A stretch of 25,334 nucleotides of DNA from CAZONU01 sp965370045 (GTDB taxonomy: Bacteria > Planctomycetota > SZUA-567 > JAKLDR01). The notes under the pieces were generated by a model. That model saw only the letters and a program-made list of their open reading frames with translations. It ran no database searches and was not told the origin of the DNA. A program made the translations under genes and the position numbers. Of the stretch, positions 1 to 7,805 are shown one piece after another. Location: NCBI GenBank assembly GCA_965370045.1, contig CBDUSI010000066.1, positions 1-25,334 of the forward strand, in the 5' to 3' direction. Within the stretch, counting starts at the first letter, position 1. Each line of letters begins with the position of its first letter.

Positions 1-281
1 GCAACGGGAGGAAGCAGATTGTCAACTAAGACCGGAGTCTGGATCGTCGGCGCCCAGTTCCCTCTCGCCCGAGGCAGGGCGAGGGGGGACCGCCGGGGGT
101 TCGGGGGCGCGGCGAGGCGCCCCCGAGGGGTGACAGCGGAGCGGGCCGAGCAGGCGCAGGGCCGCGGAGCGCCAGAGGGGCGAAGCCCCTATGGGGGCGC
201 GCGGGCAGGTCAACCCCACGGATTCCGCAACGGGAGGAAGCAGATTGTCAACTAAGACCGGAGTCTGGATCGTCGGCGCCC
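1..281. repeat. Exact 55-bp direct repeat around the ino1 start, separated by 171 bp of hairpin-rich sequence
   Basis: Bases 1-55 and 227-281 are identical and diverge at base 56 versus 282. Each copy carries the Shine-Dalgarno GGGAGGAAG, the TTG start and the first dozen codons of ino1. The first copy is cut short and runs into 56-226. That stretch holds perfect hairpins at 64-83 (CTCGCCC/GGGCGAG), 101-126 (10-bp arms TCGGGGGCGC/GCGCCCCCGA) and 176-190 (AGGGGC/GCCCCT), as in a structured intergenic repeat. The first copy begins exactly at base 1 and 55 is a common de Bruijn k-mer size, so a graph loop at a contig end is the simplest explanation. A true tandem duplication remains possible. 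Confidence 0.9.
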
Positions 282-1465
282 GCGGGGGCGTGGCCACCTG
301 CATGCTCGCCGGGCTGGCCGGTATCAGGAAGGGCCTCTGCGGCACGGAGGGGCTGGTCACCGAGAAGAAGATATTCGCCGGCATGGGGCTGGTGCCGCTG
401 GACGGGTTGGTCTTCGGAGGCCACGAAATCCGCGCGGGCTCACTCGGCGAGGCCGCAGCGGAGATCCGCGGGCGGTCCGGGTCGCTGAGCCCCGAGATAC
501 TCGCCACCGCGGCCCCCGATTTCGATGAGATCGACGCGCGCATCAGGTCCGGGACCGCGCTGGGCTGCGGCAAGTCCATCACCGGCCTGGAGGGCGTGGG
601 CGGGCTCCTCGAGAAGAAGTTCAAGCCCGCCAAGGTCGTGGAGGGGCTGGTCGCGGACATGACCGAGTTCGCCTCGGCCAACGGCGTCGACCGCCTGGTG
701 GTCCTCAATCTGTCCAGCACCGAGCCCTTCCGCGCGGAGCTGCCCGGCTTCCTCTCCGACCTGGCCAGCTTCGAGAAGGCGGTCGCCAAGGGCGAAAAGG
801 GCCTGACCGCGGGGGTGCTTTACGCCTACGCGGCCCTGGAGGCCGGCGCGGCCTACGTCAACTTCACGCCCTCGGTGGCCTCGGAGGTCGGCGCGCTGCG
901 CGAACTGGCCGAGAAGAAGGGGCTGCCCCACTGCGGCAAGGACGGCAAGACCGGCGAAACCCTCATGAAGACCGCGCTGGCGCCCATGTTCGTGGAGCGC
1001 AACTTGCGGGTGCTCTCCTGGGAGGGTTACAACATATTCGGCAATCGCGACGCGGTGGTGCTGGACGACCCCGAGAACAACCTGGCCAAGACCCGTGGCA
1101 AGGACGCCGCGCTCCGGGACATCCTCGGCGACGAGCGCACCCACACCCGCGTGAGGATCGACTACTGCCCCAGCCTGGACGACTGGAAGACCGCCTGGGA
1201 CTTCATCCACTTCCAGGGATGGGCCGGGACCAGGATGATACTGCAGTTCATCTGGCAGGGCTGCGACTCGATGCTGGCCGCCCCGCTGGCCCTGGACCTG
1301 GTGCGCCTGTCCGACGCCGCGCTGCGCCGCGGGGAGGGGGGCGTCATGGAGCACGTCTCCGCGTTCTTCAAGCAGCCGGTAAACGGCGACGGCCACGACT
1401 TCTTCGCGCAGAGCCGCAAGCTGGCCGAGTACGCCGCGGAGCGCGCCAAGGACCAGCTGGCGTAG
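245..1465 (+). CDS. ino1: myo-inositol-1-phosphate synthase
   Basis: This 406-aa protein should convert glucose 6-phosphate to 1L-myo-inositol 1-phosphate using NAD in the cytoplasm, the committed step to inositol and inositol-containing lipids or solutes. The N-terminus has a Rossmann glycine-rich turn (GARGGVA, residues 11-17). The family hallmark GKDGKTGETLMK lies near residues 231-242, followed by SWEGYNIFGNRD and a lysine-rich active-site segment (NNLAKTRGKD). Length and motif order fit the short bacterial/archaeal form. I chose TTG at 245 because GGGAGGAAG (232-240) precedes it; an in-frame ATG at 191 would add 18 unrelated residues encoded by the repeat region. It converges on the next gene with only 3 bp between stops. 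No promoter is visible because upstream sequence is the suspect duplication. Confidence 0.9.
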   Translation: MSTKTGVWIVGARGGVATCMLAGLAGIRKGLCGTEGLVTEKKIFAGMGLVPLDGLVFGGHEIRAGSLGEAAAEIRGRSGSLSPEILATAAPDFDEIDARIRSGTALGCGKSITGLEGVGGLLEKKFKPAKVVEGLVADMTEFASANGVDRLVVLNLSSTEPFRAELPGFLSDLASFEKAVAKGEKGLTAGVLYAYAALEAGAAYVNFTPSVASEVGALRELAEKKGLPHCGKDGKTGETLMKTALAPMFVERNLRVLSWEGYNIFGNRDAVVLDDPENNLAKTRGKDAALRDILGDERTHTRVRIDYCPSLDDWKTAWDFIHFQGWAGTRMILQFIWQGCDSMLAAPLALDLVRLSDAALRRGEGGVMEHVSAFFKQPVNGDGHDFFAQSRKLAEYAAERAKDQLA

Positions 1466-1468
1466 AAC

Positions 1469-1897
1469 CTACTTCTGCCAGTGCATGGGGATGAAGCCCT
1501 GCACCTCGCAGGTGTCCGCGTACAGGAACAGGTCGATAGCAGCGCCGCCGCCCGGCCCCGACGAGTGATAGAAAGAGTAGCGGATGAACTTCCGGCGCTC
1601 GCGCCCGGGGCGCGCCCGCGTCATGCCTTCCCAGCGTTCATGGTCCTTGAAGAGGCGGACGTGGTCGGGTATCCGCTTGCCTTCCCTGAATATCTTCTCC
1701 CCCTCGCGACTCATCGCCATCCAATCCTTTTGTGCGGCTATATCGAGAAAGGCCCGAATTTGCTCCGCGGGGATCGCGTTTCTCGACCGGTGCCTGGCGA
1801 GCATCCAGAACGAGACAGAGGCCGACGCCGCCAGCAGGAGCGCAACTCCGGTTGCGATCGCCAGCTTCTTCTTCGTGATCTTGCCGAGCAGCTTCAT
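1469..1897 (-). CDS. Small membrane-anchored hypothetical protein
   Basis: This 142-aa protein of unknown function has a short basic N-terminus (MKLLGKITKKK) and one hydrophobic segment at about residues 12-34, which should act as a signal anchor. The remainder is charged and probably extracytoplasmic. It lies downstream of, and on the same strand as, the sigma-factor fusion, but a strong hairpin terminator (1959-1997) separates them, so it may need its own promoter; none was recognised. The Shine-Dalgarno is weak (a GGAAC/GGGG tract upstream of the ATG). No family was recognised. The case for a real gene is the clean membrane segment, its place between a convergent stop and a terminator, and the absence of a better frame. 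Confidence 0.7.
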   Translation of the reverse strand: MKLLGKITKKKLAIATGVALLLAASASVSFWMLARHRSRNAIPAEQIRAFLDIAAQKDWMAMSREGEKIFREGKRIPDHVRLFKDHERWEGMTRARPGRERRKFIRYSFYHSSGPGGGAAIDLFLYADTCEVQGFIPMHWQK

Positions 1898-1958
1898 GGG
1901 CCCCGTTCCGATTAGTTCCCTGCCTGCTTAGACTTGCCGCAGGAAGCAAGGTTCCGCG

Positions 1959-1997
1959 AAAAACCCGGTCCGGAGCGCTGCCGCCCCGGACCGGGTT
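1959..1997 (-). terminator. Rho-independent terminator of the sigma-factor gene
   Basis: Arms 1962-1973 and 1986-1997 form a perfect 12-bp inverted repeat (AACCCGGTCCGG / CCGGACCGGGTT) with a 12-nt loop. Read on the minus strand, the stem runs directly into a five-T run (1959-1963). The minus-strand gene ending at 2030 stops 32 bp before it. Confidence 0.88.
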
Positions 1998-2029
1998 CTC
2001 TTGGAGAACAGGCGAGCTGCGGTCGTTTT

Positions 2030-3619
2030 TCACCTGGCGCGGAAGGGACGCGGACCGCCACCCTTGGGCAAGGGCTTGACCGCGCCGGAGACCTTTATCT
2101 CTATCTCCTGGCTCTTAACCGTCCCCTTCCAGACCTTGGGGGCGGGCACCGGATTGGGCTTGGGGTCGAAATAGAAGGTCTTGTCCCGGTTGTAGGTGTA
2201 AGTCGCGGTCAGCTTGTAGGTGCCGGGCCTGGTAAGGTAAAGGTCCCAGCCTCGTATCTGCGGAGGGTTGCCGGCGATCCCGATCTCCACGGTGGTCTTC
2301 CCACCGGGGGCCAGCTCGGGATAGTTCCGGAGCATGGGCAGCGCTCCTCCTATGTGTCTCGTGATCGCTGGCGGCTGGCGCACAACGCCCGGGCCGTCAA
2401 CCTTGATGGTTATGCTCCTGGCCAGGTTGTGAGTCAGGGGCGTGAAGATCCGTATCTTTCCTTTCGAGACGTTCTCGAAGGTGAGGAGCAGCTTGACGTG
2501 CGAAACGCCGGCCTTGAGTTCCTTGATCTTGAGGGCCTCGGCGGGCATCTTCTTGCCGCAAACCTCGCAGGCCCCCTTGGCGTCGGCGCACTTCGGGCAC
2601 CACTTGTGGGCCACGTTGCAGGTCTTGCCGCAGCCCGGGCACTTCTTGATGCCGTTGGCCAAGTGGAACATCCGTCGGCACTTGTCGCTGCAGACCCGCC
2701 CACCCGGGACGGCGGCCAGGGTGAGCCTCAAGCCGTCCACGGCAACCGGCCCCTTCTTCTTGTCTTCCTTCTTGACAACCTTCTTCTCTTTCCCCGGATC
2801 GGGCTTGGCGGGCTCCCCGCTGGCGGCCCTCACTGCGAAGGGGGTGGCGACCGCCACCAGCACGGTGGCGGCAATCACGGCCGCTGCTACCTTCATCTTG
2901 ATCCAGAACATGGCTTTCAACGCTCCTTCCGTCAGCGCCAGGATTGGCGCACCCGCCGCCGCGCCATTCGCGGCGGACACCACGGACGGTACAAAGCTCT
3001 CGGGAACCGACCCGGCCGCCTGGGCCGCGCCCTCGACCAGCAGCGCGCCGAGCGCCGCGGCGCCGAGACTCCGGGGCCCGGCGCCCAGCCTGGCGCGGAG
3101 CTTCTCGAGCCCCCGAGTGCAGCGGCTGGAGAGCGTGCTCTCGGGCACGGCCAGGCGCTGGGCGGCCCCTTTCTGAGAGAGGCCCTCGAAGTAGCAGAGC
3201 AGCAGCGCCTGGCGGTAGCTTTCCGGCAGCGAGTCGAGAGCCTCGTCCATCCGGTCCGCGTACCTGCCGGTCAGCGCCTTCGACTCCTGGGGCTTCTCGC
3301 TTGCCAGCCGCATGGCCGCCGCCTCCCTTTCGTGCCGGGCCCGCCGCCCCTGGGCGCGCAGCGCGGTGCGGGCCACCAGGCGCGCAGAGCGGTGCAGCCA
3401 GGCGCCGAGCTCCCGCGCACCCGCGAGCGACCGGGACTTCCTGGCCAGGAGCATGAAGGTCGCCTGGGCAGCGTCCTCGGCATCGGGTCCCGGGCCCAGG
3501 AGCCGCCGCGTGACGCCCAGCACCATGGCCGCGTGGCGGCGGGTCAGCGCCTCGAAGGCGCCGGCATCCCCGCCGAGGTGCGCGGTCAGCAGTTGGCCGT
3601 CGTTTCGCGCGTCACTCAC
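2030..3619 (-). CDS. ECF-type RNA polymerase sigma factor fused to a membrane segment and an extracytoplasmic zinc-ribbon-like domain
   Basis: The 529-aa product starts with a sigma-70 region 2 (about residues 20-85, including DAEDAAQATFMLLARK) and region 4 (about 128-180, LPESYRQALLLCYFEGLSQ followed by a helix-turn-helix). A membrane segment spans about 242-263, then a Lys-rich linker. A Cys-rich stretch at about 310-354 has several CxxC pairs (VCSDKC, CPGC, CPKC, CEVC), consistent with zinc binding. The last 150 residues look beta-rich. ECF factors with long C-terminal extensions are a known Planctomycetes trait and may replace a separate anti-sigma factor; what this one senses is unknown. 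GTG 3619 is preferred because GGAGGAAGGG (3625-3634) sits 5 nt upstream; an in-frame TTG at 3676 lacks such support. It diverges from the HEAT-like gene across 290 bp. Confidence 0.87.
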   Translation of the reverse strand: MSDARNDGQLLTAHLGGDAGAFEALTRRHAAMVLGVTRRLLGPGPDAEDAAQATFMLLARKSRSLAGARELGAWLHRSARLVARTALRAQGRRARHEREAAAMRLASEKPQESKALTGRYADRMDEALDSLPESYRQALLLCYFEGLSQKGAAQRLAVPESTLSSRCTRGLEKLRARLGAGPRSLGAAALGALLVEGAAQAAGSVPESFVPSVVSAANGAAAGAPILALTEGALKAMFWIKMKVAAAVIAATVLVAVATPFAVRAASGEPAKPDPGKEKKVVKKEDKKKGPVAVDGLRLTLAAVPGGRVCSDKCRRMFHLANGIKKCPGCGKTCNVAHKWCPKCADAKGACEVCGKKMPAEALKIKELKAGVSHVKLLLTFENVSKGKIRIFTPLTHNLARSITIKVDGPGVVRQPPAITRHIGGALPMLRNYPELAPGGKTTVEIGIAGNPPQIRGWDLYLTRPGTYKLTATYTYNRDKTFYFDPKPNPVPAPKVWKGTVKSQEIEIKVSGAVKPLPKGGGPRPFRAR

Positions 3620-3909
3620 TTGAGCCCTTCCTCCGTCCACATATTCTATGGCCGCTCCCCGGCCGGCTCCACGCAAGAATCCGAGAGGAAGACGCGCCGG
3701 GCGAGCCGAATCGCCAAGTCACTATCCGCCAATAACTTGCGGGAGGAAGCCAGTGGAGGTATCCGGAGAATGCCATGGAAAAGCGCCTGGTGCAGACTTC
3801 AAGCGGCGACGCAGCAGCCGCGCGCGAAAAATCCGAGACCCTTCCTCCTCCCGGGTGTTAAGCTCCTCCCGGGCGTTTCGGCGCCAGAACCCGGGGGAGA
3901 TTGAGAACC

Positions 3910-4701
3910 ATGCCCAGAATTGGCTCCCAGACCGTTGTGTGCGTTGCTGTCTTGGGCGCGCTGCTTCTCGGCCTGCCGGTCCGGGCCGCGGAGCCCGCGA
4001 AGAAGGGGCTTTCCGCCTCTCGAAAGAAGGCCACCGAACTCCTGGCGCAGTACTTCTCCGACGACCGGCCCAGCGCCGCGGAGCTCAAGAGCATCCGGAA
4101 GCTCATCGCCGACATGGGCGCGGACGACTTCGGGGTCCGCGAGGCGGCTTCTAAGAACGTGCTCAAGTACGGCCGGAAGGCGTTGCCCGCGCTCAAGGAG
4201 GCTGCCAAGAGCAAGGACGCCGAGGTCGTCCAGCGCGCCGAGGCGGCCATCAGCGCGATTGAGGGGGGCGACCGCCGCCGGCAGATACTCGCCGAGCTTC
4301 GCAAGGTGAAGAAGGACGCCCTGGCGGTCATCGACGGAAAGATAAAGGATCTGCAAGCGACGTGCGCGGAGGCCAAGAAGGTCGCCGCGAAGCTCAAGGC
4401 CGCGGACAAGAACGCCGAGGCCCTGAAGAAACTCGCCGAAGCCAAGGCCGCCGTGGGACAGTGCCTGGCGCTGGCCGAACTGCGCAAGACGGTTGAGGCC
4501 GACGATCCGCTGGCCGAGATCGAAACGCTTATCAAACAGGGCAAGCAGAAGGAGGCCATGATCGCGCTCCAGAACTACATGAAGCGGGTCAAGGCCAAAG
4601 GCGGAAAGATGACGCCCGCGGAGCAGCGCAGGCTGCAGGAACTGGTTCAGAAAATATACGCCGGCCGGAGGGGGGTCCGCTTCGGGGTGGGCATCAACTA
4701 G
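3910..4701 (+). CDS. Secreted HEAT-repeat-like protein with a coiled-coil C-terminus
   Basis: This 263-aa protein has a signal peptide (hydrophobic to about residue 24, ending PVRAAEP). One or two HEAT-like helical units follow at about residues 60-118 (a GVREAASKNVLKYGRKALPA-type repeat), a motif common in exported Planctomycetes proteins. The remainder is Lys/Ala/Glu-rich and predicted helical or coiled coil. No catalytic motif is visible, so a scaffold or protein-binding role in the periplasm is a guess. ATG 3910 is chosen over TTG 3901; GGGGGAG at 3893-3899 is about 10 nt away. Upstream, an 11-bp direct repeat CTCCTCCCGGG (3845-3855 and 3863-3873, period 18 bp) could be a regulator site. 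No convincing promoter was found. Confidence 0.75.
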   Translation: MPRIGSQTVVCVAVLGALLLGLPVRAAEPAKKGLSASRKKATELLAQYFSDDRPSAAELKSIRKLIADMGADDFGVREAASKNVLKYGRKALPALKEAAKSKDAEVVQRAEAAISAIEGGDRRRQILAELRKVKKDALAVIDGKIKDLQATCAEAKKVAAKLKAADKNAEALKKLAEAKAAVGQCLALAELRKTVEADDPLAEIETLIKQGKQKEAMIALQNYMKRVKAKGGKMTPAEQRRLQELVQKIYAGRRGVRFGVGIN

Positions 4702-4771
4702 GCCGCGAGGTTCCCTTTTCCGATAACCGTCTTTGGATCAGCCACATAGGGCTCCTGGCCCAAACCCTCGC

Positions 4772-4799
4772 TTGCGCGCGGCGCGGTCGCGGCTATTAT
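4772..4799 (+). promoter_or_regulatory. Putative sigma-70-type promoter for ptsI
   Basis: TTGCGC (4772-4777), a 16-bp spacer, then TATTAT (4794-4799). The expected start near 4806 leaves a leader of about 50 nt that carries the Shine-Dalgarno. Confidence 0.5.
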
Positions 4800-4854
4800 A
4801 TTGTCTTGAGTCGTTTGCTGCAGTATGCAGCCGTTTCAGGGGAGAGGTGGTTTC

Positions 4855-6630
4855 TTGGAGGTTCTCAAGGGAATCCCGGCATCGCCGGGCGTGGCTGTCG
4901 GCAAGGCCGTGGTGGTCGGCGCGGAGAAGAGCCGCGTCCCCGAGCGCTTCGTGCGCAAGAGCGGCACGGCCAAGGAGGTCAAGCGCTTCAAGGCCGCGCT
5001 GGTCGCCGCACGCAAGGACATTGAAGCCCTGGCCGCCGAGGCCGCCCAGAAGATCGGCGAGGGCGCCGGCAGCATCTTCGACGCCCACATCTGGATACTC
5101 AACGACGAGGCCCTCCAGAAAGACATCTGCCAGCGCATCCAGCGCAACCGCTTCACCGCCGAGTACGCGGTGAGCCGCTCCTTCCGGCGCTACGGGCAGG
5201 CCTTCCGCTCCATCAAGGACAAGTACCTGGCCGAGCGGGTGCACGACGTCCAGGATATCGAGCAGCGCCTGCTGGCCACGCTGATGGGCTCGCGCCGGAC
5301 GAACCTCGCCGAGCTCGAGGAGTCGGCGGTGATCGTGGCCCACGACCTGACCCCCAGCCAGACCGCCTCGCTGGCCCGCGAGAAGGCGCTGGGCTTCGCG
5401 GTGGACCTGGGCGGTCCCACCAGCCACAGCGCCATTCTGGCCCGCGCCCTGGAGATCCCCGCGGTGGTGGGCATCGAGCGGGTCAGCGCGGTGGTCGGGC
5501 CCGGCGAGCAGGTCATCATCGACGGCAACCGCGGCCTGGTGATCGTCAAACCGGACCGCAAGACCCTGGCCCGCTACCGCAAGGCCGCCAAGGAGTTCAA
5601 GGCCTTCGAGGCCGAGATCGCCAAGGACAAGGATCTCCCGGCGGTGGCCCTCGACGGCCTGGACTACAAGGTCTTCGCCAACATGGAGTTCCCCGAGGAG
5701 ATCGACTCCATACTGGCGCACGGCGCCGACGGGGTGGGCCTCTTCCGCACCGAGTTCCTCTACCTGCGCAGCGGGGAAATGCCCAGCGAGGACGAGCACT
5801 ACGAGGCCTACTGCTCGGTGGCCAAGAAATTGGGGGAGATGCCCCTGGTCATCCGCACCTTCGACCTGGGCGCCGACAAGGTAGTCGGCGAGAACGACCT
5901 GCCGGTCCACGAGCAGAACCCCTTCCTGGGCTGCCGCTCCATCCGCCTCAGCCAGTACCGCCCGGAGATATTCCGCACGCAGGTGCGGGCCATCATGCGC
6001 GCCGCCGCCCGCCACCGCAACATCCAGGTGATGCTGCCGATGATCACCGTGCAGAGCGAGCTGACCTGGGCCAAGGAGCAGATAGCCGAGATCCGCGAGG
6101 AGCTCCGGGCCGGGAAGCACAAGGTGCCCGGCAGGCTCAAGGTGGGCATCATGGTGGAGGTGCCCTCCACCGCGCTGCAGGCCCACTGCTTCACCGGCGC
6201 GGCCGACTTCTTCAGCATCGGCACCAACGACCTCATCCAGTATACCCTGGCGGTGGACCGCACCAACCCCACGGTGGCCGGGCTCTACAACCCCGCGCAC
6301 CCCGCGGTGATCGAGCTCATCCGCATGGTGATCAAGGCCGGCGGGGAGGGGAGCATCCCGGTGGCCATGTGCGGGGAGATGGCCGGCGACCCGCTCTACA
6401 CCGTGCTGCTGGTGGGCCTGGGCCTGCGCGAGTTCAGCGTCAGCCCGCCGCTGGTCCCGGAGATGAAGAAGATCATCCGCTCGGTCAGCCAGGACCGCGC
6501 CCGGCAACTGGCCGAGGAGCTGGCCTCCTGCGTGGTGCCCGACGCGGTGATCACCCGCCTGCGCAAGGAGCTGGAGGCCATCCTGCCCGGGGCCGGCGCC
6601 TCGGTGGAAGGCATGGATTTCGGGACGTAA
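4855..6630 (+). CDS. ptsI: Phosphoenolpyruvate-protein phosphotransferase (PTS enzyme I)
   Basis: This cytoplasmic enzyme takes phosphate from phosphoenolpyruvate onto a histidine and passes it to HPr, at the head of the phosphotransferase system. The 591-aa protein has the N-terminal HPr-interacting helices and the swivelling phosphohistidine domain with the active histidine at about residue 191 (GGPTSHSAILAR). The C-terminal PEP-binding TIM barrel has GLFRTEFLY, GTNDLIQYTLAVDR and the catalytic cysteine at about 506 (MCGEMAGDP). All key residues are present. TTG 4855 follows GGGGAGAGGTGG (4839-4850) and gives the usual family N-terminus (LKGIPASPGVAVGKA); an ATG at 4825 would add ten residues. 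No HPr, HPr kinase or sugar permease is nearby, so the role may be regulatory rather than sugar transport, as inferred for many Planctomycetes. Confidence 0.93.
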   Translation: MEVLKGIPASPGVAVGKAVVVGAEKSRVPERFVRKSGTAKEVKRFKAALVAARKDIEALAAEAAQKIGEGAGSIFDAHIWILNDEALQKDICQRIQRNRFTAEYAVSRSFRRYGQAFRSIKDKYLAERVHDVQDIEQRLLATLMGSRRTNLAELEESAVIVAHDLTPSQTASLAREKALGFAVDLGGPTSHSAILARALEIPAVVGIERVSAVVGPGEQVIIDGNRGLVIVKPDRKTLARYRKAAKEFKAFEAEIAKDKDLPAVALDGLDYKVFANMEFPEEIDSILAHGADGVGLFRTEFLYLRSGEMPSEDEHYEAYCSVAKKLGEMPLVIRTFDLGADKVVGENDLPVHEQNPFLGCRSIRLSQYRPEIFRTQVRAIMRAAARHRNIQVMLPMITVQSELTWAKEQIAEIREELRAGKHKVPGRLKVGIMVEVPSTALQAHCFTGAADFFSIGTNDLIQYTLAVDRTNPTVAGLYNPAHPAVIELIRMVIKAGGEGSIPVAMCGEMAGDPLYTVLLVGLGLREFSVSPPLVPEMKKIIRSVSQDRARQLAEELASCVVPDAVITRLRKELEAILPGAGASVEGMDFGT

Positions 6631-6638
6631 GGCCGCGA

Positions 6639-6664
6639 TTTCACCACGGAGAACACCGAGACGG
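6639..6664 (+). repeat. Dispersed CACCACGGAGAACACCGAG-type repeat, copy 1
   Basis: This is a degenerate copy of the CACCACAGAGGACACxGAGG motif whose better copy lies in opposite orientation at 7028-7064. The motif is recognised from many Planctomycetes and other metagenome sequences, where it recurs in intergenic DNA and gene tails. Confidence 0.55.
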
Positions 6665-6762
6665 AATCGGCGTAGGGACGCACCGCTCCGCAGGAGCGGG
6701 CCGGCCCGGAGCGGCGAGCGACTTTAAGCGAGCCGTCGCCAGGGACGGCGACTAAAGCCTGA

Positions 6763-6960
6763 GCCATGGATGGCGGATATGTTCCCGCGCGCTCCCAGCC
6801 TGCTCTTTTGTCATGACCTGTGCCCCTGAACGCCCGTGACTTATGACGCTTCGCCGCTTTTTTGTGGGCCCTCCAGTCTCACGCCTTCCGTTCTGCGCGA
6901 CCCCACCAAACGATGTCTTTTGACCTCGTGTCAAACCGGCGGGGTTCCGCCATCCATGGC
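6763..6960. mobile_element. Possible MITE-like element with 15-bp terminal inverted repeats
   Basis: GCCATGGATGGCGGA at 6763-6777 is matched exactly in inverted orientation at 6946-6960, enclosing 168 bp without a credible gene. No target-site duplication is visible beside the ends (left flank CCTGA, right flank GTGGT). The element sits beside two other repeat families. It could be a miniature inverted-repeat element, a REP-pair (BIME-like) unit, or the relic of a larger insertion. Confidence 0.45.
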
Positions 6961-6985
6961 GTGGTCTTGGCAAGTGAATTGCCCC

Positions 6986-7582
6986 TCATCGGGCGCCTGA
7001 AGGCGCCGCTCTGAGTGGCAACCGTCTCTCCTCCTCTGTGTCCTCCGTGTCCTCTGTGGTGGAACCATCCCCGCCATTTCCCCCGTATTGTTTGTTGTAG
7101 GCTTTCTGCCAGAGCGAGGGTTCGGAGTCGTCGCGCATGCGTCTCTCTACATCACGGCGGTACTCGGCCAGGGTCATTTCGGCTTCACGTAATTGCCGCC
7201 AGCTTTCGGCGTCCTTGCGACGCTTGTCCAGCTTGCCGGCGAACACGTCGTTCCGGTCGCGCATGACGGCGCTGCGCTCCTTGCCGCGCTGGTCGCCGAG
7301 CAGCGCCTGAGCCGCCCGCAGGGCCACGCGCTCGTTCTCGCTTTCGAGCAGCGTTTCCAGCTTGGCGCGTGCCATTGAGGCCGCCTCCAGTGAGGCGCGG
7401 TGCTGGGCCTCCTCGAACAGCCGCCAGTAGACCGCCCCGTGCGCGCGGGTAATCTCCCGCAGCCGGGCCCGGTCTACGTCGAGCTCGCTGGCGATATCCT
7501 TCCAGCTTTGTCCATGCGCCCGAAGCAATGCAATTTCAGTCAGCAATCCCAATTCATTCTCCGCCACGTTCTTGTCGCTCAT
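6986..7582 (-). CDS. Helix-turn-helix protein with a repeat-derived C-terminal tail
   Basis: This 198-aa protein of unknown function is probably DNA-binding. The N-terminal 60 residues contain a helix-turn-helix-like segment (LLRAHGQSWKDIASELDVDR) resembling those of small terminase subunits and transposase-type HTH proteins. The middle is highly charged and helical. The last 25 or so residues (STTEDTEDTEEERR onward) are encoded by the dispersed repeat at 7028-7064 and a GGCGCC hairpin (6992-7007), so the original C-terminus may have been replaced. ATG 7582 follows GGGGGGAG by 4 nt and lies about 48 nt below a near-perfect promoter (7637-7665). It diverges from the HEPN gene. It may be that gene's regulator, but nothing in the sequence proves this. 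Confidence 0.72.
   Translation of the reverse strand: MSDKNVAENELGLLTEIALLRAHGQSWKDIASELDVDRARLREITRAHGAVYWRLFEEAQHRASLEAASMARAKLETLLESENERVALRAAQALLGDQRGKERSAVMRDRNDVFAGKLDKRRKDAESWRQLREAEMTLAEYRRDVERRMRDDSEPSLWQKAYNKQYGGNGGDGSTTEDTEDTEEERRLPLRAAPSGAR
7028..7064 (-). repeat. Dispersed CACCACAGAGGACAC-type repeat, copy 2, translated in frame
   Basis: On the minus strand this reads CCACCACAGAGGACACGGAG and continues into a second GGACACAGAGG unit. It falls inside the C-terminus of the HTH gene, where it is translated as STTEDTEDTEE. It is inverted relative to the copy at 6639-6664. Confidence 0.7.
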
Positions 7583-7636
7583 GGTTCTCCCCCCTAAGAT
7601 AGCCCCTTTGGGCCGCAAGTGGTCAGTGTATGCTGT

Positions 7637-7665
7637 ATTATAGCGCGAAGCGCCCCGAATGTCAA
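7637..7665 (-). promoter_or_regulatory. Consensus sigma-70 promoter of the HTH gene
   Basis: On the minus strand TTGACA (7660-7665), exactly 17 bp, then TATAAT (7637-7642): a perfect match to both consensus hexamers. Start expected near 7630. Confidence 0.85.
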
Positions 7666-7765
7666 GAAGATAATACAGAATAACGCGACCGAATGTAAGT
7701 AACTGTCGAACATCCTGTTACGTGTAATAAAAGGCGGCATCGAGATCGGCGCGCGCCCACGACTT

Positions 7766-7796
7766 CTGACAACTGGCAACCGGCCACTGACAACTG
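7766..7796. repeat. CTGACAACTG direct repeat pair
   Basis: CTGACAACTG occurs at 7766-7775 and 7787-7796, period 21 bp, with GGCAACCGGCCA between. The pattern resembles the CTGACAACTGGCAACTG family of dispersed repeats seen in metagenome intergenic DNA. A 21-bp period is also two helical turns, so paired operators are an alternative. Confidence 0.6.
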
Positions 7797-7805
7797 AGGT
7801 TAGCC

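Larger units (their letters stand above)
6631..6985. other. 355-bp non-coding stretch with repeats and hairpins
   Basis: No credible gene is seen here. The stretch holds a degenerate CACCACxGAGxACAC repeat (6639-6664), a CCGCTCC/GGAGCGG hairpin (6683-6699), a GTCGCC/GGCGAC hairpin (about 6736-6753), and a 198-bp segment bounded by 15-bp inverted repeats. One of the first two hairpins might end ptsI transcription, but neither has a T-run. Confidence 0.6.

Noticed and set aside
3643..3648. TAGAAT on the minus strand as a -10 for the sigma-factor gene
   Set aside because: No -35 at acceptable spacing was found (nearest TTGCGT is 22 bp away), so it is not listed as a promoter.
4738..6507. 589-codon minus-strand frame opposite ptsI
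   Set aside because: It is antisense to an intact enzyme I and rich in His/Ala/Gly/Leu filler typical of GC shadows.
6752..6973. 73-codon minus-strand frame inside the inverted-repeat element
   Set aside because: The composition is low-complexity, there is no ribosome site, and both ends fall in or beyond the inverted repeats.
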